DNA of 64,000 bases from JBKECP01 sp047974765 (GTDB taxonomy: Bacteria; Pseudomonadota; Gammaproteobacteria; Pseudomonadales; Halieaceae), in the NCBI GenBank assembly GCA_047974765.1, contig JBKECP010000027.1, positions 1-64,000 of the forward strand, written 5' to 3'. Shown in pieces: positions 8,569 through 18,308 of this stretch (its first letter is position 1; every line of letters begins with the position of its first letter). Below the pieces are notes generated by a model. The model searched no databases and was not told the origin of the DNA. It saw nothing but the letters and a program-made list of their open reading frames with translations. The position numbers were made by a program, and so were the translations under genes.

Positions 8569-9642
8569 CTAAACCCGCCGCCCAGGCAGTGCATCCTTTA
8601 ATCTATCGCGCAACTCCCGCAGGCAACGGGCAGTGGTGTCCCAGTCGATACAGCCGTCAGTTACGGAAACACCGTAGGCCAGTTCGTCGAGATTATCGGG
8701 AATCGGCTGATTACCGGCATGGATATGACTTTCGATCATCAGGCCGACAATAGAGCGATTGCCATCGAGAATCTGCTGGCCCACATTCTCAACCACCCGG
8801 GGTTGCTGTTCGGGCTGTTTGCTGGAATTGGCGTGACTGCAATCAACCATAATATTGGCAGGCAGTTTGCCTTTGGCCAGAGCTGTTTCACAAAGCGCCA
8901 CATGAGCTGAATCGTAGTTGGGGCCGTCGGAGCCGCCGCGCAATACCACATGGCCATAGCGGTTGCCCTTGGTGGTATAAACCGCCACTTTGCCGTCGTG
9001 ATTGATCCCCAAAAAGCGGTGTGGCTTGGCGACGGAATTGAGGGCGTTGATAGCGACGGTCAGGCCGCCATCAGTACCATTTTTAAAGCCGACTGCGCCT
9101 GACAGACCACTGGCCATCTCCCGGTGGGTCTGGGATTCAGTGGTGCGCGCACCAATGGCAGACCAGCTGATCAGATCCTGTAAATACTGGGGTGAAATCG
9201 GATCCAGTGCCTCGGTCGAAGTGGGCAGACCCAATGCCAGAATATCGAGCAACAGCTGGCGACCAATATGCAGACCTTCCTCGATTTTGAAGGAGTCATC
9301 CAGATAAGGGTCATTGATCAAGCCTTTCCAGCCAACGGTAGTACGCGGTTTTTCAAAATAGACACGCATTACGATATAGAGCGTGTCAGCCAGTTCATCA
9401 GCCAGGGTCCGCAGGCGGCGGGCGTAGTCAATGGCCGCATCGGTATCATGGATAGAACAGGGGCCAACCACCACAAACAGGCGGTGGTCTTTACCATCGA
9501 GAATATCCCAGATTACCTGCCGCGAGTCAGCCACCACATCACGAATAGATTCACTGGCTGGCAGTGCCTGCTTCAGTTGTGCCGGTGTAATCAGGACATC
9601 CTGAGAGGCGACATTGATATTGTGTAGGGCCGTATTACTCAT
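8569..9642 (-). CDS. aroF: 3-deoxy-7-phosphoheptulonate synthase, class I (AroF-like)
   Basis: A protein of about 357 residues that condenses phosphoenolpyruvate with erythrose-4-phosphate, the first step of the shikimate pathway. Class I (AroAI-alpha) motifs are clear: GPCSIHD, MRVYFEKPRTT, GARTTESQ, GFKNGTDG and DCSHANSSK. The segment STEALDPISPQYL and the phrase GLMIESHIHAGNQ are closer to the tyrosine-type AroF than to AroG or AroH as I remember them, so the symbol is tentative. The start at 9642 follows AGGAAA; 13 more in-frame codons upstream are not conserved. Convergent with nfuA, with a shared terminator. Confidence 0.9.
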   Translation of the reverse strand: MSNTALHNINVASQDVLITPAQLKQALPASESIRDVVADSRQVIWDILDGKDHRLFVVVGPCSIHDTDAAIDYARRLRTLADELADTLYIVMRVYFEKPRTTVGWKGLINDPYLDDSFKIEEGLHIGRQLLLDILALGLPTSTEALDPISPQYLQDLISWSAIGARTTESQTHREMASGLSGAVGFKNGTDGGLTVAINALNSVAKPHRFLGINHDGKVAVYTTKGNRYGHVVLRGGSDGPNYDSAHVALCETALAKGKLPANIMVDCSHANSSKQPEQQPRVVENVGQQILDGNRSIVGLMIESHIHAGNQPIPDNLDELAYGVSVTDGCIDWDTTARCLRELRDRLKDALPGRRV

Positions 9643-9817
9643 GGGCGCTTTCCTGCTAGAACCTGTTAAAGTGGCAACCATTCGTGCCAGAACACAATCG
9701 GATTACCGCTGATAATCTGGCGCGCATTCTATAGCAGCCTGCCAGCTTTTGACAGAAAGCCTCAAAAGAGAGGCATGCGGGTCTGCTGGGTATCAACCTG
9801 TCTTTGAGGATCAATGA

Positions 9818-12607
9818 TTGACGGCGCAGCAATTTGGCCCCCGTTACGACATTACTGAACTGATTCCCCTGATCGCACAGGGCAGCAAAGTATTGACTGC
9901 CAACAGCCGTCTGGCCCGCCTGATCAGCAGCCAATGGGATAGCTATCAGCGCGAGCAAGGCAGGCGTGCCTGGCACAAGCCTGTGATTCAGCCACTGGAG
10001 GCATGGCTGCTGGCACAGTGGCGTGAACGCTGTCTGGATGATGCCCTGCTGCGCCGGGTGCTGCTTGAGAGCGGGCCTGAGCGCTGGCTGTGGCGACAGG
10101 TGATCGAGCAGGATATGAACGAACAGGCCAGCTACAACCTGCTGCATCTGGATGCGGCTGCCGAACTGGCCCAGCAGGCGCGCAATCATCTCTTGCGTGC
10201 GGATCAGTCTCTTGCCGATCAGACATTGGCGGCCTGCTTTGAGACTGATACTGATTGCAGCAGCTTTTTGCGCTGGGCCCGCAAGTTTGAGCATTTGCTG
10301 ACTGAACAGGGGCAGGTTACACCTCTGGATGCGCTACATCTGCTGGCCGATCGGCCAGGAACAGCCAGGGGGCATGCGCTGCTGGTCGACTTCGATGAAG
10401 TAACGCCGCTGTTTCAACGGGCACTGGACGGGCTGTGCGAAAGCGTTAGTGAACTGCCGATACCAGAGGCAATTGCCACTACTGAACTGCGTGCTTATAG
10501 CGATCCCTACCGTGAACTTCAGGGTGTCGCCCGCTGGGCGCGGCAGTGCCATGAGACAGAGCCGCAATCTGTTATTGGTATTGTATTGGGCGATATGCGT
10601 GCTGATCGCACCCGCCTGGAATATCTGTTGCGACGTGAGTTTGATTGCCTGGCCAGCCATTACAACAGCCTGCCCGTGAACTTTTCCACGGGTTGGCCAC
10701 TGGCGGAGGTGCCGGTGGTCCGCGATGCTTTACTGGCGCTGTCTGTAAGCGGGCGCTCGCTCGGTGGACAAACAATCAACAAATTGCCTTCAGACGAGCA
10801 AAAAACAGTGATAGAAGATGTGTTGGCACTGCTGCGCTCACGTTTTCTGGCACTGCCTGATCGTTATGATATTTCCTCCCGGCATTTTTTGCGGGCTCTT
10901 TACCGGCTGGGCCAGGATCCGGTATCAACTGCGAGCCTGCGCAATCTCGCTGGCATTGACGGTCCGGCAGGTCCGCAGGGAACCCGTCTGGGTGAAATAC
11001 TCTTGCTGTTATTTCAGGACCGCCAGCTTCAGCAAAAAGCCATGCCGACAGTGTGGGCACAGCGCTTCGGTGAGTTGCTACTGCACTGGGGTTGGCCGGG
11101 AGGTGGCCTTGATTCCCTTGAATATCAACAGGTGCAGGAATGGCACAAGGTTCTGGCGGCACTGTCTGACTACGATAATATCTGTGGCCAGATTAACTTC
11201 TCACAAGCACTGACGATGTTGAGCCGTCACTGTGCCGGAGTGGCCTTTCAGCCTCAGACCGACAACAGCCGTTTGCAGGTATTGGGGCCGCTGGAGGCGG
11301 CGGGCTTGAGTTTTGATCATTTGTGGCTGTTTGGCATGCAGGCAGGGCAGTGGCCTGCACCGGCCCGGCCCAACCCTTTTATTCCCCTGCCTGTGCAGCG
11401 GCAGCTGGCCATGCCCCATGCCAGCGCTGAGCGTGAGTGGGACTTTGCCCGGCATTTGTTTAAACGCTATCACAGTGCAGCACCGCGACTATATGCCAGT
11501 TACAGCTGCGAAATAGATGGCGCGCCGGAGCTGCCCAGTGATTTTGTACGCAACTTCAGACTAATGGAGACAGAGCCTGTTGATATGCTGTCCGGGCATT
11601 GGCGCAAGCAGTATATTGAGCGTGATCTGGAATACGTTGACGATCACTGTGCGCCGACAATGAGCGCGCAAGAGCTGACGCGGGTACGCGGTGGCAGCGG
11701 CCTGATAGAGGATCAAGCCAACTGTCCCTTTAGAGCTTTTGCCCGTCGTCGTCTGCATATCGAAAGCCTGCCAGTAGCAGGTTTGGGGCTGAGTGCATCC
11801 GAACGTGGTTCACTGCTGCATGCTGCACTGTTTACTGTGTGGGGCGAGCTGGATGATACAGCGGCCTTACACAGCTTGACTTCGTCGGCAGAAGCAGCGC
11901 TGATCGGGCGGGCAGTGGCAGCGGCAATAGCAACATTACCCTTGGCTCGGCGCACCGTACTTGGCCGGGCCTGCATCGAGCAGCAGGCAGAACACCTGCA
12001 GCAATTATTGCAACAGTGGCTGGTGCTGGAGCGGGAACGTGAGCCCTTTTCGATCAATGCCCGTGAGATCCAGGTCAAACTGGCCCTTGGATCTTTAAGT
12101 CTGACCTTACAGGCGGACAGGATTGATCAGCTTGAAGATGGCAGCCGCGTTATCATCGACTACAAAAGCCGTGCCGGTTCGATCAGTGACTGGCTTGGTG
12201 AGCGGCCTGCGAGTCCCCAGTTGCCTCTATATAGCCTGGCAGATGAGGAGGCGGCTCAGATGTCACCGCTGGCGGCATTGGCCTTTGCCCAGGTTAAACC
12301 GCGAAACTGTCTTTTCAAGGGGCTTGGTGACAGGCTGGTGGCCAGGGGTATTGTCAGTGAGTTCAAACAAAGCCTGATCGAAAAATCCGGCTGTAACAGC
12401 TGGCCCCAGCTGCGTGCGGCCTGGCGTGAAAACCTGCAACAATTGGCCGATGATTTTGTGATGGGCAGAGCGAGTGTCGATCCGCTCAAAAACAGCTGTC
12501 AGTGGTGTGATTTGCAGCCTCTGTGTCGCATCGGTGCGGTTGATGCTGATAGAGAGAGCACCACTGTGCCCACCATATCATCGCCAACAGGAGAGGAGGG
12601 CGCATGA
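9818..12607 (+). CDS. AddB-like PD-(D/E)XK nuclease with Fe-S cluster motif (TIGR03623-type DNA repair protein)
   Basis: A 929-residue protein of the 'probable DNA repair protein' type that pairs with an AddA-like helicase. The N-terminal two thirds resemble an inactivated UvrD-like helicase fold (LTANSRLARLI...). The C-terminal third is a PD-(D/E)XK nuclease (VIIDYKS). A first cysteine (NCPFRAFA) and three late cysteines (CQWCDLQPLC) match the iron-sulfur staple of AddB nucleases. Expected role: end resection at double-strand breaks in a two-subunit complex with the next gene. The only in-frame start with a good ribosome-binding site (GAGGA, 7 bases) is TTG at 9818. A nearby ATG at 9814 is out of frame and closes at once. 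The stop overlaps the next start as ATGA. Confidence 0.85.
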   Translation: MTAQQFGPRYDITELIPLIAQGSKVLTANSRLARLISSQWDSYQREQGRRAWHKPVIQPLEAWLLAQWRERCLDDALLRRVLLESGPERWLWRQVIEQDMNEQASYNLLHLDAAAELAQQARNHLLRADQSLADQTLAACFETDTDCSSFLRWARKFEHLLTEQGQVTPLDALHLLADRPGTARGHALLVDFDEVTPLFQRALDGLCESVSELPIPEAIATTELRAYSDPYRELQGVARWARQCHETEPQSVIGIVLGDMRADRTRLEYLLRREFDCLASHYNSLPVNFSTGWPLAEVPVVRDALLALSVSGRSLGGQTINKLPSDEQKTVIEDVLALLRSRFLALPDRYDISSRHFLRALYRLGQDPVSTASLRNLAGIDGPAGPQGTRLGEILLLLFQDRQLQQKAMPTVWAQRFGELLLHWGWPGGGLDSLEYQQVQEWHKVLAALSDYDNICGQINFSQALTMLSRHCAGVAFQPQTDNSRLQVLGPLEAAGLSFDHLWLFGMQAGQWPAPARPNPFIPLPVQRQLAMPHASAEREWDFARHLFKRYHSAAPRLYASYSCEIDGAPELPSDFVRNFRLMETEPVDMLSGHWRKQYIERDLEYVDDHCAPTMSAQELTRVRGGSGLIEDQANCPFRAFARRRLHIESLPVAGLGLSASERGSLLHAALFTVWGELDDTAALHSLTSSAEAALIGRAVAAAIATLPLARRTVLGRACIEQQAEHLQQLLQQWLVLEREREPFSINAREIQVKLALGSLSLTLQADRIDQLEDGSRVIIDYKSRAGSISDWLGERPASPQLPLYSLADEEAAQMSPLAALAFAQVKPRNCLFKGLGDRLVARGIVSEFKQSLIEKSGCNSWPQLRAAWRENLQQLADDFVMGRASVDPLKNSCQWCDLQPLCRIGAVDADRESTTVPTISSPTGEEGA

Positions 12608-15600
12608 GCATTGTTGTCGATGCCGCCGAGCGTGAAGCCGCTATCGACCCGACGGCCAGCTTTTGTATCAGTGCGCCGGCCGGCTCGGGCAAGACAGAAT
12701 TACTGATTCAGCGTTATTTGAGCCTGCTGTCACGGGTACAGTACCCGGAACAGATTCTGGCCATTACCTTTACTCGCAAGGCTGCTGCTGAAATGCGTGA
12801 GCGCGTGATAGGGGCATTACAAGCGGCACGGGATGAGCTTGCCTGTGACAGCCATCACCAGCAGCGCACCCGCGAGTTGGCCAATGCGGCCCTGGTAATG
12901 GATGCCAGGCACAATTGGCAACTGCTGGCCAATAGCGCACGTTTTAATATCCGTACTATTGACGGTTTTTGTGCTGTACTTACACGTCAGATGCCGGTGC
13001 TCAGTGGTTTTGGTGCCCAATTAGCCGTAATCGATAATGCCCAGCCTCTGTATGCTGAGGCAGTGGCTGAGCTGTTTGCCGGCCTGGAGCAGGGCAGCCC
13101 GATAGCGGCAGACCTTCGACAATTGATGCTGCATTTTGACAATCGCTGGGATAGTCTGTCGGCGTTATTACAAACACTGCTGGCCAGGCGCAGTCAATGG
13201 CTGAGCTATATGGGGGTACAACGTACCGCCCAGGCCTCAGAACAACAGTTGCGACAAACCCTGGAGGCCTTGATAAAACGCCAGCTGACACGCTCGCTAA
13301 AGCTATTCAAACCCTGGCTGGAAGTACTTTACGCCCTGATGGGCTATGCCTCGGACAATCTGGGTACAACCCGCCCTGACAAACCCGGTAATGCGGTGGC
13401 TGATTTGTCCGCCTGGCGTGCCCTGCGGCATATGTTGCTGGTGGCTGACGGCAGTAAGTGGCGCACCCGTATCACTAAAAATGAAGGTTTTCCCGCTGGC
13501 AAAGGAGCGGGTAAAGCCGAAGCCGACAACTGGAAGGGGCAACTGAAGGCAGTAATTGCTGAATTATCGACGCACAGTGATCAGGATCAATTACGCCTGG
13601 CTTTGACCGCCATTGATCTTTTTCCCAATCCTCAAAATCATCAACGCTCAGATAATACTGCTACTAGTGACAACTGGCAGCTGGTATTGGCACTCGCTCA
13701 TGTACTGCCCATGCTGGCGGCACAGCTGTTACTGGTTTTTCAGCATCACGGCTGTGTCGACCATGCACAAGTGGCACAGTCCGCCCTTGATGCACTGGGC
13801 GAAGATGATACGCCCTCGGATCTGGCCCTCAGACTTGATTACCGTATTGAGCATATTCTGGTGGATGAATTCCAGGATACGGCTATTGACCAGTACCGTC
13901 TGGTAGAGCGCCTGACCCGGGGTTGGGGCGAGCACAATGTGGCCAACCCACAAGCACCGCGTACATTATTGATCGTGGGTGACGGCATGCAGTCAATTTA
14001 TGGTTTTCGCGACGCCAATGTCGGTCTGTTTCTGCGGGCAAGGCAGCACGGCTTTAACGGTGTATTACCGCACTATCTGGTATTGCGTTCAAATTTTCGT
14101 TCTGATGCGGGTATCGTTGACTGGGTTAATTGCACCTTTGGCCAGGTATTTCCCGATGAAGACGATATCAGCCGGGGGCGTGTTAAATTCAGCAAAGCCT
14201 GCGCAGTTAAAGCTGCCGGTATTGAACCCGCCGTTAATGTACGCCTGTATCACAGCGATAATACTGACAGCGCAAAAAATACAGAAAATACTGTTATTTG
14301 CGATCTTATTGAGGCATTACTTAAGCGTTATCCACAGGATCGTATTGCCATACTTGGCCGCAGCCGACCTCAGCTACAGACTCTGCTGGCGCAGTTGCGC
14401 CAGCGCAATATCGCCTTTGCCGCCAATGAGATGGACCGCCTGCAACACTCACCGGTGGTACTGGATTTGATGACATTGGCGCGGGCACTGGCCAATCGGG
14501 CAGATTCTGTTGCCTGGTGGGCCTTGCTGCGAGCCCCCTGGTGTGGCCTGAGTCTGGCCGACCTGCATCAACTGAACCATTTGGGTGAAGTCGGCCCTTA
14601 TCCTGATTTGCTGGCGTTGATTTCAAGCCATCAATATACAGCGGCACTTTCCCCACAGGGCCAGATACGTTGCGCCCACCTGGCCAGTGTACTGAACTGG
14701 GCTGAGGCGCATCGGGGCCGTCGCTCACAACGCGCCTGGCTGGAGCAGATATGGTTGCAACTGGACGGACCGGCAACCGTTGGCAGTGAAAGTGCGCTGG
14801 CTGATGCCGAACAGTTTTTCCGGCTGCTGGAAAGTGCCGAGCTGGAGGGGCGTCAGCTGGATATTCAGTGGCTGCAATCAAAACTCGACTCGCTTTATGC
14901 CGATGCAGGTGGTGGTGGCGCACGGGTTGAAGTAATGACCTTGCACAAAGCCAAAGGACTGGAATTTGAACATGTGTTTATTCCCGGTCTGGCCCGAACC
15001 GGCCGCTCAGATGAGCGCGCATTGTTATTGTGGGATGAATATAGTGATACCGCTGGTGCTGAAGGCTTTTTAATGGCAGCGGATGACCACAGTAAAAAAG
15101 GTGAGGCCAGTCTTTATAATTTTCTGGCAGAACAACGCAAACAAAAGCAATTGCTCGAAAATACCCGTTTGCTTTATGTGGGCGCAACCCGGGCTATTCG
15201 CAGCCTGTATTTAAGTGCCACATTAAGCAGCGATGAGAAAAGCAGCGATGAAAAAAAAGGTGCCATCAAAGCGCCTTCACCACAGAGCCTACTGGCTTGT
15301 ATCTGGCCGGTGGTACAACAACAGGCCCGGCAAATAAACGTACAAAATGAGGTTGATACGGTACCTGTGCAGACGGCGATAATACCTCTACAACGTCTGC
15401 GTAGTATAGCGCCTGTCCCCGATGTGGAGATGCCATCGCTAACGGCCAATACTCATCTGCCACCGCCAGCAGATAATCGTCTTGAACGCCATAGTGGCAC
15501 GGCCATACACCTTGCACTGGAACAACTTGCCCGGCGTGAACGATTACCGATGAAGATGGATTCAGACCTTGAGCATTTGTGTCACTGGGCTTTGCAAAAT

Positions 15601-16011
15601 TCCGGTTTAAGTGGTGAAACATTGCAGGTTGCCCGTCGGCGGGTGAATTTTTCAATCAATAAAACCCTGGCAGACGAGGAGGGTGGACGCTGGTTGCTGC
15701 GCTGTGATCATACTGACAGCTCAACTGAACTGCCATTGGTGCGTGTCGACGAAAAGGGCATTGTCAGACATATCATTATCGATCGCAGTTTTATTGATGC
15801 ACGCAGTGGCAAGCGGTGGATTATTGACTATAAAAGCAGCCAGCCGTTACCGGGTATGGATGTCACTGACTTTTTAAATAAAGAGACTGCCCGTTATCAA
15901 AAGCAGTTGGCAACGTATCATGATGCCCTGAAAAACCTGGGTGATGAACCGATTTGTTGTGCGCTGTATTTCACGGCGCTGGCTAAACTGTTGCCCGTAT
16001 CCATAAATTGA
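12604..16011 (+). CDS. AddA-like UvrD/RecB-type helicase-nuclease
   Basis: A 1135-residue superfamily 1A helicase fused to a C-terminal RecB-type nuclease. Visible motifs: Walker A APAGSGKTELL near the start, TFTRKAAAEMRER (motif Ia), DEFQDT (Walker B), VGDGMQSIYGFRDA (motif III), MTLHKAKGLEFEHV (motif V), RLLYVGATRA (motif VI) and a nuclease motif IIDYKSS near the C-terminus. With the preceding AddB-like subunit it should unwind and trim broken DNA ends for RecA loading. The start ATG overlaps the stop of the partner gene by four bases, so synthesis is coupled. Length and domain order match the AddA/'ATP-dependent exonuclease beta subunit' families. Whether RecBCD also exists in this genome cannot be seen here. 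Confidence 0.9.
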   Translation: MSIVVDAAEREAAIDPTASFCISAPAGSGKTELLIQRYLSLLSRVQYPEQILAITFTRKAAAEMRERVIGALQAARDELACDSHHQQRTRELANAALVMDARHNWQLLANSARFNIRTIDGFCAVLTRQMPVLSGFGAQLAVIDNAQPLYAEAVAELFAGLEQGSPIAADLRQLMLHFDNRWDSLSALLQTLLARRSQWLSYMGVQRTAQASEQQLRQTLEALIKRQLTRSLKLFKPWLEVLYALMGYASDNLGTTRPDKPGNAVADLSAWRALRHMLLVADGSKWRTRITKNEGFPAGKGAGKAEADNWKGQLKAVIAELSTHSDQDQLRLALTAIDLFPNPQNHQRSDNTATSDNWQLVLALAHVLPMLAAQLLLVFQHHGCVDHAQVAQSALDALGEDDTPSDLALRLDYRIEHILVDEFQDTAIDQYRLVERLTRGWGEHNVANPQAPRTLLIVGDGMQSIYGFRDANVGLFLRARQHGFNGVLPHYLVLRSNFRSDAGIVDWVNCTFGQVFPDEDDISRGRVKFSKACAVKAAGIEPAVNVRLYHSDNTDSAKNTENTVICDLIEALLKRYPQDRIAILGRSRPQLQTLLAQLRQRNIAFAANEMDRLQHSPVVLDLMTLARALANRADSVAWWALLRAPWCGLSLADLHQLNHLGEVGPYPDLLALISSHQYTAALSPQGQIRCAHLASVLNWAEAHRGRRSQRAWLEQIWLQLDGPATVGSESALADAEQFFRLLESAELEGRQLDIQWLQSKLDSLYADAGGGGARVEVMTLHKAKGLEFEHVFIPGLARTGRSDERALLLWDEYSDTAGAEGFLMAADDHSKKGEASLYNFLAEQRKQKQLLENTRLLYVGATRAIRSLYLSATLSSDEKSSDEKKGAIKAPSPQSLLACIWPVVQQQARQINVQNEVDTVPVQTAIIPLQRLRSIAPVPDVEMPSLTANTHLPPPADNRLERHSGTAIHLALEQLARRERLPMKMDSDLEHLCHWALQNSGLSGETLQVARRRVNFSINKTLADEEGGRWLLRCDHTDSSTELPLVRVDEKGIVRHIIIDRSFIDARSGKRWIIDYKSSQPLPGMDVTDFLNKETARYQKQLATYHDALKNLGDEPICCALYFTALAKLLPVSIN

Positions 16012-16397
16012 CCATCATCACAGGCATATTTCGAGATATCCAAAATGCATACTAAACAAGGTAAAGTCTGATGAGCTACCCTATATTTAACATAATATAT
16101 ATTATGCGCAATTATAAGTGAGGCAATTTTGAGCGTGCTCGTGAGCGTAAACCTTACCGTCCCTGCGTTAGATTCTGGAGCATACTGGCGCAATTTCCGG
16201 GCTGATACCTCACCCGGGTTCTTGGCCTTGCTGATCTTTCTCTGCCATTCTCCAGCTAATACCAGCCAGAGCCCAGTTTCAGCTATTTATTTTGGCAGTG
16301 GACAAAAACTACAACAGGGAAACACCATTACTCAGCAAAAAGACCAGAAAATAAAAGCAACCGCCACAACTCTATTCAAGGACTTTTGGGATAGACA
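16012..16397. other. Intergenic stretch without recognisable gene
   Basis: AT-rich in its first 120 bases (including ATATATATTATGCGC). A 96-codon plus-strand frame starting from TTG at 16129 has no recognisable motif and no good ribosome-binding site, so I do not call it a gene. Confidence 0.5.
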
Positions 16398-16620
16398 TCA
16401 AGCTGCACCCCGGCTGTGACGAAGCTGGAACAGATCATAATTGGCCTGCATGGATAACCAGAATTCAGCGCTACCGCCACCGGCCTGCTCCAGTGCCAAT
16501 GCCATTTCCGGTGTTACCGAAGCACTGCCGTTGACAGCCCGGTTCAGAGTGTTGCGGTGGCAGCCCAGCTGTTTGGCAAGGATGGCCACGCTATTGATCT
16601 TGTGGCCGTCTTCATCTTCG
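16398..16620 (-). pseudogene. HigA/VapI-type antitoxin fragment
   Basis: The 63 residues from a GTG at 16589 match the helix-turn-helix and C-terminal part of HigA-family antitoxins: LAKQLGCHRNTLNRAVNGSASVTPEMALALE followed, a few residues on, by the diagnostic SAEFWLSMQANYDL. The family's N-terminus (HPGE-ILxEEF region) is absent; upstream in frame only about ten codons precede a stop near 16621. No HigB toxin frame is found on either side. It is best read as the 3' remnant of an addiction module. A functional short repressor cannot be excluded. Confidence 0.6.
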
Positions 16621-16720
16621 ATTTAAGACACACTGCGACATGGCTTTCAAACAGCTTTTCCATGGGAAACATCAGACTGATACCCATATGCTTACCGCGC
16701 TGGAAGTTTGGATTCAGCTG
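16612..16720 (-). pseudogene. Possible McrC (5-methylcytosine restriction) fragment
   Basis: Directly upstream of the HigA remnant, one minus-strand frame reads GISLMFPMEKLFESHVA followed by CLKSK. This resembles the conserved MEKLFExxVAxxL region of McrC-family proteins. Only about 36 codons survive, with a stop shortly upstream and no McrB nearby. Identification rests on one motif, so confidence is limited. Confidence 0.4.
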
Positions 16721-16800
16721 CTCCCCTGGCTGACTGACAGATGGGCAAAGTCCACCTCAAAAGTCTGCCCGAGTATAGCAGTGGCGACGACCGGATTTCT

Positions 16801-16821
16801 GCGAAGCATCACTCACTTCGC
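16801..16821 (-). terminator. Small hairpin after the slipin gene
   Basis: GCGAAG pairs with CTTCGC around a 9-base loop immediately after the slipin stop codon. There is no long T tract, so a Rho-independent terminator is only possible. Confidence 0.35.
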
Positions 16822-16823
16822 GC

Positions 16824-17981
16824 TTATTGCGCACTTACAGCCGGCGCCAGTTTGACCAGGTCGTTGAGTACACCGTCCAGACCACCGTAGACGGAAATCC
16901 GGTCGATCTGCCCGCTGACCCGTTCGAGGGCTTCCAGCTCTTTCAGGCGCAACAGGATGGGGTTGTTCTCCATCATCTTGGCGGTGTTATGCAGGGATCT
17001 CATCGCCTGTGTTTCTTCGCGGCGTTTGATCAGGTTGGCTTCAGACTCTTTCTGGGCCTGCACCACCTGGTTGAGAATATCCTTCATATCACCGGGCAGG
17101 ATGATGTCCTTGACCCCGATGCTCATCAGCTCGATACCGTAATGGGCCAGTCTGGCGCTGGCGCCCTCGGCAATTTTGCTGTTCAGCGCATCTTTGTCCT
17201 CCAGCAACACATCCAGTGACTGTGTACCAACAGCTTCGCGCAGGCGCAGTTGCAGCTCCTGGTAGATAAAGCCGACGTAGTCATTCAGCTTTAAAGCCAC
17301 GGTTTCGGGCTCAACGACGCGGTAGCTGCCGCTCAGGTTGATGCGCAGGCTGACCCGGTCCCGGGTCAGGATTTCCTGCCCGCTGACTTCGATCGGCTGC
17401 AGCCGCAAATCCAGCAATTTAACGCCGACCGAGCGGTTGAACTGCCAGAAGCCGTGGCTGCCAGGTTCGAGCATACCCTCAAAGGTACCGTTCACCGTCA
17501 GCAGGCCCAGGTGTTCGTTGGGCACTTCGATGTAGTTGACGGCGCTGGCAATGTTCCTGTTGCCAGCCAGTTTCGAACCGCGTCCCAGCAGGCCGAGCAG
17601 GCTTTTATCAACCTGGTAGTGCTCGCTGATATCGACAATTTCAAGCCTGATTTTTTCAACCCCTTTCCACACGGTCAGGTAAGAGCCGGGCACCAGTACA
17701 TCAGCCAGCTTGTCGTCGCGGTACAGCAGACCTACCTGCTGGTCGCTCAGCTCAAAGCACTCCAGATGAGCGCTCAACTGTCCGGCATGTGTTGACAGCA
17801 GGAACCTGGCAATGGGGTGAGAGAAAATGACTTCGCTAATGTCGAAGGTCTCCACTCGTACGCTGCCACCGGTGCGCGCAATGCGATGGCGCCCGGGCAG
17901 CAAGACGCTTTTGAAGCGGTTTCTCCGGAACAGCAGTGCCCTTTCGTTATCGGCAATATCATAAGTTTTCCATAACATCAT
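16824..17981 (-). CDS. Slipin/SPFH (band 7) protein of the rtc operon
   Basis: A protein of about 385 residues from the ATG at 17981, which has GAAGGAG seven bases upstream (the frame reaches back further without a site). The C-terminal half is an SPFH/band-7 domain: YIEVPNEHLGLL, then EILTRDRVSLRINLSGSYRV, VGTQSLDVLL and IELMSIGVKDIILPGDMKDIL, ending in a charged coiled-coil-like helix. No membrane segment or signal peptide is evident, unlike classical slipins. Residues 8-195 contain three copies of a roughly 70-residue unit built around a GLL/ALL strand and an L-x-PG-x turn (at about 15-31, 83-100 and 158-175). It is the last gene after rtcB, rtcA and the structured RNA spacer. Slipins are known neighbours of bacterial Rtc systems; the role is unknown, perhaps scaffolding. 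Confidence 0.85.
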   Translation of the reverse strand: MMLWKTYDIADNERALLFRRNRFKSVLLPGRHRIARTGGSVRVETFDISEVIFSHPIARFLLSTHAGQLSAHLECFELSDQQVGLLYRDDKLADVLVPGSYLTVWKGVEKIRLEIVDISEHYQVDKSLLGLLGRGSKLAGNRNIASAVNYIEVPNEHLGLLTVNGTFEGMLEPGSHGFWQFNRSVGVKLLDLRLQPIEVSGQEILTRDRVSLRINLSGSYRVVEPETVALKLNDYVGFIYQELQLRLREAVGTQSLDVLLEDKDALNSKIAEGASARLAHYGIELMSIGVKDIILPGDMKDILNQVVQAQKESEANLIKRREETQAMRSLHNTAKMMENNPILLRLKELEALERVSGQIDRISVYGGLDGVLNDLVKLAPAVSAQ

Positions 17982-18038
17982 TGTTTTTCTCCTTCGCGCT
18001 GCTCTCTCCTCTTTTTGGGGTGCAGCCATAGCTTCCAT

Positions 18039-18308
18039 AAAAATTGATGGGCGAGGCCCACCCGGATTGCACAGGGGCTGCCTGCTTTGACGGTTCAGAC
18101 CTGGGGGATCAGTGGCTGGCCCGGTAGCGAGGATATAAACTTCGTCCCGGCTACACAGCCAGCATGATCGCCCGGCGTGAACAGTCGTTCACAAACAGCG
18201 TCCACACAGTCGGCGCTCTCTACCGGCAATTGCCCGGCCACCACTTTGCTGCCGTTTAAAAGCCGTCAGAGAACCATGGGCCTCTGGTAGATTTCATAAG
18301 GGTTTTAA
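18039..18308 (-). ncRNA. Structured 3' part of the rtc spacer, upstream of the slipin gene
   Basis: No coding frame. In the direction of transcription it contains a run of short hairpins: CAGAG/CTCTG, a CCGGGCAATTGCCGG palindrome, GTGAAC-GACT-GTTCAC (6 bp), GGCT-GTGT-AGCC and TGGGC-CTC-GCCCA just before the slipin ribosome-binding site. It is probably part of one transcript with the tRNA-like elements. Boundaries are mine and approximate. Confidence 0.4.

Noticed and set aside
16129..16419. 96-codon plus-strand frame
   Set aside because: TTG start without ribosome-binding site, no recognisable family, atypical composition.
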